Assembly: GCA_938038205.1 (NCBI GenBank)
Contig: CALHSA010000044.1
Location: 1-11,250, forward strand
Length of the DNA stretch: 11,250 nucleotides
From: an uncultured bacterium
GTDB taxonomy: Bacteria > Bdellovibrionota_C > UBA2361 > JANWWW01
Direction of reading: 5' to 3'
Shown piece after piece: positions 1-6,715 of this stretch. The notes beneath the pieces are model-generated. The model made no database searches. It saw only the letters and a list, made by a program, of their open reading frames with translations, and was not told the DNA's origin. The translations under genes were made by a program, and so were the position numbers. Every line of letters starts with the position of its first letter. Within the stretch, counting starts at the first letter, position 1.

Positions 1-1
1 C

Positions 2-250
2 GTATTAAAGCCAAAAAAAGATCGAGTACCAATAGAAGATCGTAATGGTCGAACAAGGTATGTGTGGGTCACGCGAAATCCAGGGTTAAAAGAGGGATTA
101 GAGGCAGGTCTTGTAGATTTTGGTGTGAAAGGTTTTTTTGCCCCAATCGTGGCAGAAAAGCAGGCTGATGCCTATTTAAGATCTCAAGAAAAACTACTGC
201 GCATGTATAATAACATGTATAATAATACAAAAACTGAGTTTCTAAACTAA
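2..250 (+). CDS. 3' end of an unrecognised protein (partial, runs off left edge)
   Basis: An open frame enters from the left edge and ends at TAA 248-250, giving 82 visible C-terminal residues. A GTG at 62 has AAGG three bases upstream and could be a start. However, the codons before it read like real protein (a run of K, R, D and E around RVPIEDRNGRTRY), so I favour a gene that begins outside the window. The visible part has a basic stretch, a short hydrophobic segment (GVKGFFAPIVA), and an Asn/Tyr-rich tail with a near-repeat MYNNMYNN. I see no domain that I can name. It converges on the M23 lipoprotein gene with only 3 nt between the two stop codons and no hairpin terminator. Confidence 0.55.
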   Translation, partial: VLKPKKDRVPIEDRNGRTRYVWVTRNPGLKEGLEAGLVDFGVKGFFAPIVAEKQADAYLRSQEKLLRMYNNMYNNTKTEFLN

Positions 251-253
251 GCA

Positions 254-745
254 CTATTTAGTAAACCTCCAGAAGATGTTAGGATCTAGTCTGTAGCGAA
301 TCTGACCATTTTTAAATAACTCAAGATGCAAATGAGGAGTTGATGCATTACCTGTTCTTCCCACAGAACCCAATTTTTCGCCCCTTTGCACTTTTTGACC
401 TTTTTTAACAATAATCTGGCTTAAATGGGCGTAAAGTGAGAAAAAATCTGAGTGTTTCACAATAACGGTTTTTCCATATCCTCTTAATGTTCCTGCAAAA
501 TGTACTAACCCTTGTTCAACACTTAAAACCGGACAACCTTCCTTTGTAATTAAATCAACTCCATAGTGTTTTTTCTTAGGATTAAAACCCCTTCCAACAC
601 GAAATTCACAATTTAGTGGCTCGTGCAAATCTTTTTTTGGAGCTAGAATAGTGCACGAGTAGAGTAGCATCATAAAAATAGTGGAACTTATCGCGGTGCT
701 TTTTCTCCTTGTTTTTTTTCCAACTATTTTTACAAAAGCACCCAT
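254..745 (-). CDS. M23/LytM-family peptidoglycan endopeptidase, predicted lipoprotein
   Basis: This 163-residue protein should be a zinc metallopeptidase that cuts peptide cross-links in peptidoglycan, tethered by lipid to an envelope membrane. The M23 signature is complete: H60 and D64 in HYGVD, H107 in SLYAHL, and HLH at 138-140, with H140 as the third zinc ligand. The N-terminus has a basic region (KKTRRK), a hydrophobic stretch and LLYSC, which fits a type II signal peptide with lipidated Cys31. This supports the ATG at 743-745; starting at the internal Met25 or Met26 would remove most of the signal. The protein is little more than the catalytic domain, with no long coiled-coil region of the EnvC or NlpD kind. 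Because all the catalytic residues are present it is probably an active enzyme rather than a degenerate amidase activator. Its first 65 nt overlap the divergent methyltransferase gene. Confidence 0.9.
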   Translation of the reverse strand: MGAFVKIVGKKTRRKSTAISSTIFMMLLYSCTILAPKKDLHEPLNCEFRVGRGFNPKKKHYGVDLITKEGCPVLSVEQGLVHFAGTLRGYGKTVIVKHSDFFSLYAHLSQIIVKKGQKVQRGEKLGSVGRTGNASTPHLHLELFKNGQIRYRLDPNIFWRFTK

Positions 746-1163
746 TTTTCTAAGCTCTAAAGAGTGTATTGATAAACTAGCATCAATTCTACCAAAAGAT
801 AAGCCTTTCAGGTTTATAGATCTGGGATGTGGAATCGGGCATGTTCTGAACCATCTTTCAAAAAAATTCCCAAATGGAGTTTTTACAGGTGTTGAATTAA
901 GCCCTGTGCTAGCGTTAATCGCTGCATTCTTAAACAGAAAAAATCGAAATGTCTCAATTAGATTAACAGATCTTAGAAGGGTAAATTTGAATGATTTTGA
1001 CTACATATATGTTTTTTTGTCTCCTTTCGGTAATACAAAAATCCTTGATCAAGTGTGTGCTCTTAGAGGAAAAATCATAATATCTAACTCATTTCCATTT
1101 GAAACATTAAAAGAGAGTAAAATTATTAGAGGAGACCAGCCATTGTACATTTATATTAGATAA
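681..1163 (+). CDS. Membrane-anchored class I SAM-dependent methyltransferase
   Basis: The 160-residue product has an N-terminal hydrophobic helix (about residues 3-16) followed by a Rossmann-fold methyltransferase domain. Motif I is DLGCGIG at 47-53. E72 in GVELSP is the usual acidic residue that contacts the SAM ribose, and YIYVFLSP at 108-115 occupies the motif IV region. A single helix, then a short KAPIFLSS-type linker leading into motif I, resembles the small FAM173/ATPSCKMT-like lysine methyltransferases; this is a family-level resemblance only and the substrate is unknown. The start is GTG 681, the first usual start after an in-frame TAG at 660, and it has no clear Shine-Dalgarno. The gene ends in TAATG shared with tpiA, so the two are probably translationally coupled. 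Its first 65 nt lie inside the opposite-strand M23 gene. Confidence 0.78.
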   Translation: MELIAVLFLLVFFPTIFTKAPIFLSSKECIDKLASILPKDKPFRFIDLGCGIGHVLNHLSKKFPNGVFTGVELSPVLALIAAFLNRKNRNVSIRLTDLRRVNLNDFDYIYVFLSPFGNTKILDQVCALRGKIIISNSFPFETLKESKIIRGDQPLYIYIR

Positions 1164-1861
1164 TGAAGCTAATTATTGCTAATTGGAAGATGAATAAACT
1201 CGAGGCTGAGATAAAAGAGTATTTTTCAGCCTTTAAACCAAGAAATTGCAACTCTGAGATTGTTTTTTGCCCCCCATTTACCTACCTTTACCTCCTAAGC
1301 CAGCTAACTCCTTACAAACTTGGAGCGCAAAACTGCTTTTATGAAGACTCTGGAGCATTCACTGGTGAGATATCCCCAAAAATGTTGAAAGATTTAGGGG
1401 TAAGTTATGTTATTGTGGGGCACTCTGAGAGAAGAAATTTATTTAAAGAAAGTAACTCAGTAATAAAAAGAAAAGTTTTAAAGGTTTTAGAGCATGATAT
1501 GATCCCGATAATCTGTTTTGGAGAGAGCGTTCGAACAGTTACTAGAGAAAATCGATTAAAAGAGATTAGAGCACAAGTAAGGGGTTTCAAATCTTTAATA
1601 AAACGATCTGTGCTTGCTTATGAACCAGTATGGGCGATTGGTTCAGGTATATCCCCAACCCAAGATGATGTTTTAGAGGTAACCAGATACATTCTTGAGA
1701 TAGAGAAACCATTAGCATTAGTCTATGGGGGAAGCGTCTCTGAGAATAACTGCAAAGAATTTGCCGAAGTAACTGATGGTTTACTTGTTGGAGGAGCAAG
1801 CTTGAATCCCTTAAATTTTCAAAGAATATGCGAGAAAATAGAGGAAATTAGGGCCGTCTAG
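1163..1861 (+). CDS. tpiA: Triosephosphate isomerase
   Basis: This enzyme interconverts dihydroxyacetone phosphate and glyceraldehyde 3-phosphate in glycolysis and gluconeogenesis, in the cytoplasm. All catalytic landmarks are present: N7 and K9 in ANWKMN, H87 in IVGHSERR, the base E154 in AYEPVWAIGSG (which includes flexible loop 6), and the phosphate-binding YGGSV (188-192) and LVGG (208-211). At 232 residues it is somewhat shorter than the usual 250 or so, apparently through trimmed loops rather than lost motifs. ATG 1163 shares a base with the methyltransferase stop (TAATG) and has no Shine-Dalgarno, which points to translational coupling. Its 3' end overlaps the opposite-strand SH3b gene by 14 nt, with no terminator between them. 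Confidence 0.97.
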   Translation: MKLIIANWKMNKLEAEIKEYFSAFKPRNCNSEIVFCPPFTYLYLLSQLTPYKLGAQNCFYEDSGAFTGEISPKMLKDLGVSYVIVGHSERRNLFKESNSVIKRKVLKVLEHDMIPIICFGESVRTVTRENRLKEIRAQVRGFKSLIKRSVLAYEPVWAIGSGISPTQDDVLEVTRYILEIEKPLALVYGGSVSENNCKEFAEVTDGLLVGGASLNPLNFQRICEKIEEIRAV

Positions 1862-2780
1862 GATCCACAGCCTCTGGAGAGAAAGGACTAACAGGGCTAT
1901 CGTTTGGAGTTGGGGTGATAACTTTTGTGATTTGTATAACATCCTGCTTCAAAATATATCCATCCCTTCCATCCTTTGATGATATCCTATAAAATGAGCC
2001 ACTCTCCCCAATCACTTTAACTATAGCCCCAACCTCTAAAAAACCCACTTCAGTTGCATCAATCCTAGGAGAGCTTAGAACAGGCGTGCTTACAATGACC
2101 TCACAATTCATTGGAAAATTGAGAGTTTGCTTAACAGACCTCTCTGAGTTTTTTGCATCTTTGCTTGTTTCTGAGTCTTTATAACCATCCGAGGCTTTTA
2201 CCACCACTGGATCCGGTTTTGAGTCTGTTACTATTGGTCCATCCTGTAGCAAGCCATGAAGCGGATCAATACTAATAAAGCTAAAATGAATTGGCTCCTC
2301 TCTTAATTCCCACTTTGCGCTGATACTCAAATTGTGAAAAACTGGTTCTTTTTTTTCATTATCTACAACACTTACAGGATTAATCAAAAACACTAACAAC
2401 AGAATACAAACAGCAAGCACAGATAAGAACGTAACTATCAATACTTTTTTTTTAGCTGTTTTTGCTGAGTAATGAGCTGGTGCAACATCTCGCTTCACAG
2501 CAATACCAGCCAAAAGCTCTTTAAGCCTTCTTTTCTGATCCTCACTTAAATCAGGTTTGGATAAATGTTTATGGATTAAAGCTATCGTAGCATTATGATC
2601 TAAGAAGCCTGAATTTAACTGAGACTCCAACCATTGGATGAAAAAATTAGTGTCAGTGTGAATATCTGGCTCAGTTACCGGCTCAGGATCTTTCTTAATC
2701 TCTTCCTCATCAGATTCTTTAGATTCTTTTAATATTTCTTCAAGGTTAATTTTGAATAATTGCTTCCTTTCATCCCCCAT
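1848..2780 (-). CDS. Single-pass membrane protein with C-terminal SH3b domain
   Basis: This 310-residue protein is not a recognised named family, but its layout is clear. Residues 1-40 are highly charged and acidic. Residues 45-95 look helical (FFIQWLESQLNSGFLDH onward). A basic KKK at 110-112 precedes one transmembrane helix at about 113-134. A Ser/Thr/Asp/Lys-rich linker follows to about 220. Residues 226-285 form a bacterial SH3b-like domain (CEVIVSTPVLSSPRID, then VGAIVKVIGESGSFYRIS and GYI). By the positive-inside rule the N-domain is cytoplasmic and the SH3b part is periplasmic, where such domains often bind cell-wall peptides. The protein ends in a Pro/Ser-rich tail. ATG 2780 is directly preceded by AAGG, too close for a normal Shine-Dalgarno. 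It could be a wall-sensing or scaffolding protein; this is inference. Confidence 0.72.
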   Translation of the reverse strand: MGDERKQLFKINLEEILKESKESDEEEIKKDPEPVTEPDIHTDTNFFIQWLESQLNSGFLDHNATIALIHKHLSKPDLSEDQKRRLKELLAGIAVKRDVAPAHYSAKTAKKKVLIVTFLSVLAVCILLLVFLINPVSVVDNEKKEPVFHNLSISAKWELREEPIHFSFISIDPLHGLLQDGPIVTDSKPDPVVVKASDGYKDSETSKDAKNSERSVKQTLNFPMNCEVIVSTPVLSSPRIDATEVGFLEVGAIVKVIGESGSFYRISSKDGRDGYILKQDVIQITKVITPTPNDSPVSPFSPEAVDPRRP

Positions 2781-2833
2781 CCTTGTTAGCTTATTTTAGC
2801 TATATTCAATAATATCATAAGGATCATATTAAG

Positions 2834-2854
2834 TGTTTAACTTAAATTTAAACA
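2834..2854. repeat. Inverted repeat, 7-bp arms
   Basis: TGTTTAA (2834-2840) and TTAAACA (2848-2854) are perfectly complementary around a 7-nt spacer. The element lies about 55-75 bp upstream of the SH3b gene start, which is a suitable place for an operator. It is AT-only apart from the single G/C pair, so chance is possible. Confidence 0.4.
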
Positions 2855-2858
2855 TTTT

Positions 2859-2870
2859 TTCTGATCAGAA
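2859..2870. repeat. 12-bp perfect palindrome upstream of the SH3b gene
   Basis: TTCTGATCAGAA reads the same on both strands. It lies 5 bp from the preceding inverted repeat and about 80-90 bp upstream of the SH3b gene start. A dimeric regulator could bind here, but no regulator is identified in the window. Confidence 0.4.
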
Positions 2871-2943
2871 TGTTTTGCAAAGTCATATAGTTCCGCAGAT
2901 TACCCTTTTGAGTAACCAAAAAAGTTTTATAAAAAATTCACCT

Positions 2944-2958
2944 GCTTAAAACTTAAGC
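2944..2958. repeat. Inverted repeat GCTTAA-N3-TTAAGC
   Basis: Two perfect 6-bp arms flank the spacer AAC. There is no T-tract on either side, so it is not an intrinsic terminator. Its role is unknown. Confidence 0.35.
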
Positions 2959-3364
2959 TCCACTTACCAGACAGCTATCTAAACTAAACCCATAATCTGC
3001 AGCTATCGGTTTTAGCGACTAGAATAATATTTTTAATAGATACCTGGCTTGTTATATTCCTCTAAAAAAGTTTTTATACCTACTCTTAGCATGCATTTAG
3101 TATCTTATATGAAAGATAATAAAGTTTTAATCTATTCACCAATGCCTATTCGACTAAATGTATAACCTCTTTGTCTAAGGGTTTGCTTCGACTTTTTACC
3201 GCTCAATACTCCATTTTGAAGATGCTGAGTTAATTAAATGAATAAGTTAAACAATTTTATAAACTCATAATTATAAAACCGAAATCGTAAAAGGTTTGAA
3301 ATGATTTGTTTAAATAAATTTTTGTAAGAAGGATTTTAGAATTAAACCAATCGATCAAAGAATT

Positions 3365-4072
3365 TTATAAGATTTGAAAAGTAATTTCCTTCGATGACTT
3401 GGCTTTTCCAAGAACAAAAAGTGGAGTCGCTTTGACTTCACAACACGATAGAAAGAATGATACTCCAACAGGAAGCTCAAAACAGGCCTCTCCATGATTA
3501 GAGGTGAATTTATCTCCAAAAAATCCACAGCTAACTCTTACCCCTTCAATGGGTGAACCATTTGATGAACGAACCTTTACATTAAGCTTGATAGTCGAAT
3601 CAGGAAAATCTATCTCTTTCAGTGTCTCATTTATATCCTCTATCTCATCAGCAATTTCTTTATCTAATTTGAGTAATAGCTCACATATCTTCTCAAGAGC
3701 TGCCTTTATTTGTTGCCAGTTAGCAGCTTTTGAGCAAACCTTCTCAAGTTTTTTTAGTTCATCATCAAGCTGCCTTACTAAACTAATCTCTAAACCAGAC
3801 TGTATTTTTTTTTCACATAAATCCTTAATTTTTGCTGCTACTTTTGAGAGTATAATGCTTGCCTCCTCATATTCCTCTGCTGAGAGTTTGCTTTTCCTCA
3901 ACAGGCTAAAAATATGAAAAATAACTCTATGCAAATCGGCTAATGAGTTTATTGTCTCTAAAGGCCTATCTTTGGAGGTATGCTTGCTACTGTTTACGAG
4001 AGAGATTAATTTTCCAAGATTCGATAAACTCTCAAACTTCGGAACATCTTTCTCAAGTTTTTGAAAAATCAC
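3365..4072 (-). CDS. Uncharacterised helical protein with C-terminal Ig-like/carboxypeptidase-regulatory-like domain
   Basis: I do not recognise this gene. Numbering from GTG 4072 (235 residues), residues about 36-154 are rich in Leu, Lys and Glu and look like long alpha-helices or a coiled coil. Residues about 160-235 look like a compact beta-sandwich: IKLNVKV, then NGSPIEGVRVSCGFF, TSNHGEACFELPVG and FFLSCC. This pattern resembles carboxypeptidase-regulatory-like or other Ig-like folds that carry a variable loop. There is no signal peptide or membrane helix in this form, and several cysteines lie in the beta domain. An upstream in-frame TTG at 4114 would add 14 hydrophobic residues. I prefer GTG 4072 because a TATAAT -10 element (4104-4109) would overlap codons 2-4 of the longer form. 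The AGGA just before GTG 4072 is too close to be an ideal Shine-Dalgarno, so the start is uncertain. It diverges from the pfk operon. Confidence 0.68.
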   Translation of the reverse strand: MIFQKLEKDVPKFESLSNLGKLISLVNSSKHTSKDRPLETINSLADLHRVIFHIFSLLRKSKLSAEEYEEASIILSKVAAKIKDLCEKKIQSGLEISLVRQLDDELKKLEKVCSKAANWQQIKAALEKICELLLKLDKEIADEIEDINETLKEIDFPDSTIKLNVKVRSSNGSPIEGVRVSCGFFGDKFTSNHGEACFELPVGVSFFLSCCEVKATPLFVLGKAKSSKEITFQIL

Positions 4073-4081
4073 TCCTAGAAC

Positions 4082-4111
4082 TTGTGAATTAATATAATAA
4101 CATATTATAAA
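4082..4111 (+). promoter_or_regulatory. Candidate sigma-70-type promoter for pfk-murJ-gspK
   Basis: TTGTGA (4082-4087) and TATAAA (4106-4111) match four of six and five of six consensus bases, with an 18-nt spacer. Transcription would start near 4118, leaving a leader of only about 8 nt before the pfk ATG, which has no Shine-Dalgarno. The -10 element overlaps that of the opposite-strand promoter. Confidence 0.45.
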
Positions 4112-4132
4112 CAATCAGTAATTTAATGAAAA
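4104..4132 (-). promoter_or_regulatory. Candidate sigma-70-type promoter for the minus-strand orphan gene
   Basis: On the minus strand TTTTCA (4132-4127) and a perfect TATAAT (4109-4104) are separated by 17 nt. Transcription would start near 4097, upstream of GTG 4072. The -35 element lies over the first codons of pfk, so the two divergent promoters are interlocked. Confidence 0.5.
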
Positions 4133-5241
4133 AAAAACAGGGAAAAATTGGGATCTTCGTTAGTGGTGGACCAGGACCGGGAATAAACTCAAATATCTCA
4201 TCGATCGTTTATTTTGCGAATCAGAATCAAATAGAAACACTTAGTTTAAAAAGATCTTTTAAAAGTTTCTCAAATGATTGGAGGGAAGATTTAGTCACAT
4301 TTACAGTTGAGAATACAACTTCCATTAGGGCTCTGGGAGGATCAGTTATACAATGTAGTAGATTTAATCCCCTTCTAGAACAAGAAACTAAGAGAAAATT
4401 TGAAGATTTTTTAGCTGAAAATGATATTGACAAACTTGCCATTATTGGGGGAGATGGTTCAACATTCCTTGCATCCGAAATTAAAAGGCATTATCAAGAC
4501 TTATCAGTTGTTGTTTGTCCAAAAACAATAGACAATGATCTGCCGCTACCTGATCATACCCCAACCTTAGGTTTTTCAACTGCTAGGAACATTGGAGCAA
4601 ATTTAGTTCAAACAATGCTAGCAGATGCAGCTAGTTCTGATCGCTGGTTTATTGTAACTTGTATGGGTAGAAATACCGGGCTTTTAGCCACCGGAGTTGC
4701 TTTAGCGGCATTCTCAACCTATCTAGTAGTACCTGAAGAGCTCCAAGACGATTCCTCTCTAGAAGATGTAATTAATTTAATAGATGAGGTTTTAAATTAC
4801 AGGATTAATAAAAATAAAAATTACGGTGTTATTCTTTTGGCTGAGGGAATAATTTCAAAAATGAATTCTAATTTTCAATTCCAAGTACCTAAAGACTCCC
4901 TAGGAAGAATTCAGTATAGGGAAATATTAATAGGGGATTTAATTAGAAAAGAGTTACGAAAAAAATATTTAGATACCACTTTCATTCATCAAGATTTGGG
5001 ATTTGAGCTTAGAGGTTCTGCACCTCTAGCGTATGATTTAGAGTATGGTGTTGCTCTTGGTTATGGTGCTGTAAAATTTCTGCTTGAGAAAAGAAATGGA
5101 ATAGTAATAAGAAGATGGCAAGATTTAGATTTGATTGATTTTGATGTTTTCAAAGATGAAACGGGAAAGATTAAAACTAGATGCGTGGATATTAAGTCAG
5201 AACTGTTCACTATCGCAAAAAAAATAGGTTTAGATGTTTAA
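4126..5241 (+). CDS. 6-phosphofructokinase of the PPi-PFK-like lineage; phosphate donor uncertain
   Basis: This 371-residue enzyme phosphorylates fructose 6-phosphate to the 1,6-bisphosphate. The family motifs are in order: SGGPGPGIN (13-21), RALGGS (68-73), GGDGS (108-112), PKTIDND (132-138, with catalytic D136), GFSTARN then RWF and MGR (180-182), LAEG (238-241), and GFELRGSAP (292-300). The PKTIDND, ARNIG/RWF and FELR segments resemble pyrophosphate-dependent enzymes more than E. coli PfkA. However, the donor-site position is Gly111 in GGDGS, where PPi enzymes have Asp (GGDD). Gly at this position plus Lys133 is the combination known from some ATP-using members of the PPi-type branch, so ATP use is likely but unproven. 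ATG 4126 has no Shine-Dalgarno. The last 8 nt overlap the start of murJ. Confidence 0.93.
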   Translation: MKKKQGKIGIFVSGGPGPGINSNISSIVYFANQNQIETLSLKRSFKSFSNDWREDLVTFTVENTTSIRALGGSVIQCSRFNPLLEQETKRKFEDFLAENDIDKLAIIGGDGSTFLASEIKRHYQDLSVVVCPKTIDNDLPLPDHTPTLGFSTARNIGANLVQTMLADAASSDRWFIVTCMGRNTGLLATGVALAAFSTYLVVPEELQDDSSLEDVINLIDEVLNYRINKNKNYGVILLAEGIISKMNSNFQFQVPKDSLGRIQYREILIGDLIRKELRKKYLDTTFIHQDLGFELRGSAPLAYDLEYGVALGYGAVKFLLEKRNGIVIRRWQDLDLIDFDVFKDETGKIKTRCVDIKSELFTIAKKIGLDV

Positions 5242-6715
5242 GCATGCCTTAAAACTTAGTTTTTACAATTTCTTAAGTAGAATTACAGGCTTTTTGAGAG
5301 AAGTGCTATTTGCAAGAGCTTTTGGTATCTCAATATATGCCGATGCATTCATTTTAGCTTTTAAAATTCCAAATCTTTTCAGAAGTATTTTTGCAGAGGG
5401 AGCTGCATCGAATGCAATGCTGCCAGTTTTAAAAAATGCAGAAGAGAAAGGAGTTATGAATATATTTTTGCTGTATGTTACCTTTATTCTTTTTACTACC
5501 TCATTTGTAATATCAAGTCTTTTAGCAGTTTTCCCAAAATCAATAGTTAAACTTTTTGCTGCGGGTTTTAATGAGGAGATTACTGTTCTGGCTAGTAAGA
5601 TTTTAACTTTAACATCTTGGTTTTTATTAGCTATGACAATGGTTTTTATCTACAATAACCTTCTTAATTTTCGTAAAAGGTATGGATTTGCAGCATTAAT
5701 TCAGATTTTAGTTAACCTTTCTCTCTCCGCAGTCTTGTTACTTTCTCCAGAAGACATGCACCAGGGAATTATGAGGTTTAGTACCGCCGTTTTTATGATA
5801 TCGATTGGTATTATTGCGATTTGTGCCTTTAAGCTCAGCAGCCATATATCTCTGAGTAAATGTTTTCCGGCAAATGAATTAAGGCAGTTTGTTAATTTTT
5901 TTTTAACAGGGGTACTAATCTCATCGTCCTATCAAATACTTGTATTTATATCAACTTTTACAGCGTCTTTCTTCGAACCTGGTAGTGTTGCTGTGTTAAA
6001 TTACGCTGACAGAATCTACCAGATACCTTTTGGAGTTATTGGTGTTTCTCTTTCACAAGTTGTTCTATCATATATGGTAGCAATGGAGGATAAGCTTAGG
6101 TTACTGAAAAAATCCCTTTATATCTCGTCTCGTCTCGGATTTTTCTTTGCAGGCTTAATAATTAGTATTGCTTACTCTTTATTTGAACTAGTATTTTTAA
6201 ACTCATCAATTACATCAGATACATCAGAATGGGTATCTGTAACCCTTAGATGTTTATGCTATGGGCTTCCTTTTGCAATGATGTCTTTAGTAAATACTCG
6301 ATATCTTTACTCACAGGGAAGACATAAAGAAAATCTAGTTGCCATCTGGCTTCAGGTTTTATTCCTAGGTTTTACCTTAATTTCTACTTTCATGATAAAA
6401 ATCCCAATAATTTCATTAAAAGAAATATTTCCGGATTTAAAATATGATTCAGCTTATCTTGCCTTGGCACTAAGTCTAAGTGGTATTTTTCACTGGTTTA
6501 TAACCGGAGTGCAAGCTCTAGGTTTTTGGAGTTTTAAAAGTTTCACGCTAGATTTGTTCTGGCCCATATTCTCCGCAAGCATTGGTTTTTTGTCCGTTAT
6601 ATCTGTGGATTTATCAGATCTTAACATTATCTACAAATTAATTTTACAGACTATTATTTATTCTTTCTCTTTTGGGATGATTTTTTTTGTTGAAGTTATC
6701 GGTAGAAAATTTTGA
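5234..6715 (+). CDS. murJ: Lipid II flippase MurJ (MviN family)
   Basis: MurJ moves lipid-linked peptidoglycan precursor (lipid II) across the cytoplasmic membrane. The 493-residue product is a polytopic membrane protein of the MOP superfamily and fits the usual length of about 500 with 14 helices. The N-terminal signature SRITGFLREVLFARAFG continues to ADAFILAFKIPNLFRSIFAEGA. R16, R22 and R50 correspond by motif to the essential R18, R24 and R52 of E. coli MurJ, and R260 in NYADRIYQIPFGVIGVSL corresponds to R270. ATG 5234 lies within the end of pfk (8-nt overlap ATGTTTAA) and has TAGG five bases upstream, so translation is probably coupled to pfk. Its own TGA overlaps the TTG start of gspK. 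Confidence 0.96.
   Translation: MFKHALKLSFYNFLSRITGFLREVLFARAFGISIYADAFILAFKIPNLFRSIFAEGAASNAMLPVLKNAEEKGVMNIFLLYVTFILFTTSFVISSLLAVFPKSIVKLFAAGFNEEITVLASKILTLTSWFLLAMTMVFIYNNLLNFRKRYGFAALIQILVNLSLSAVLLLSPEDMHQGIMRFSTAVFMISIGIIAICAFKLSSHISLSKCFPANELRQFVNFFLTGVLISSSYQILVFISTFTASFFEPGSVAVLNYADRIYQIPFGVIGVSLSQVVLSYMVAMEDKLRLLKKSLYISSRLGFFFAGLIISIAYSLFELVFLNSSITSDTSEWVSVTLRCLCYGLPFAMMSLVNTRYLYSQGRHKENLVAIWLQVLFLGFTLISTFMIKIPIISLKEIFPDLKYDSAYLALALSLSGIFHWFITGVQALGFWSFKSFTLDLFWPIFSASIGFLSVISVDLSDLNIIYKLILQTIIYSFSFGMIFFVEVIGRKF

Larger units (their letters stand above)
2781..3364. other. 584-bp stretch with no convincing gene
   Basis: No reading frame of convincing length is present on either strand, and I saw no tRNA, tmRNA, SRP or RNase P signature. 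The stretch contains three small dyads (2834-2854, 2859-2870, 2944-2958) and a direct repeat CAGCTATC at 2972-2979 and 3000-3007. On the minus strand a 24-codon frame with TTG 3206 and stop 3132 encodes a strikingly basic, protein-like peptide (LSGKKSKQTLRQRGYTFSR and so on). It could be a remnant of a lost gene or chance. The left part must hold the promoter of the minus-strand SH3b gene. It stands out in a window where neighbouring genes usually touch or overlap. Confidence 0.6.

Noticed and set aside
3091-3165. A 24-codon plus-strand frame starting at an ATG in the gap
   Set aside because: It is short, has no ribosome-binding site and lies opposite the more protein-like minus-strand frame.
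2781-3364. A tRNA, tmRNA, SRP or RNase P gene in the gap
   Set aside because: I found none of the conserved landmarks (TpsiC-arm GTTCRA, tag reading frame, or conserved core motifs) on either strand by eye.
3504-3917. Plus-strand open frame opposite the orphan gene
   Set aside because: Its Ser/Phe-rich composition is typical of the antisense frame of a Lys/Glu/Leu-rich helical protein.
4073-4114. TTG 4114 as the start of the minus-strand orphan gene
   Set aside because: A TATAAT element falls on codons 2-4 of this form and TTG is the weakest usual start. It remains possible.
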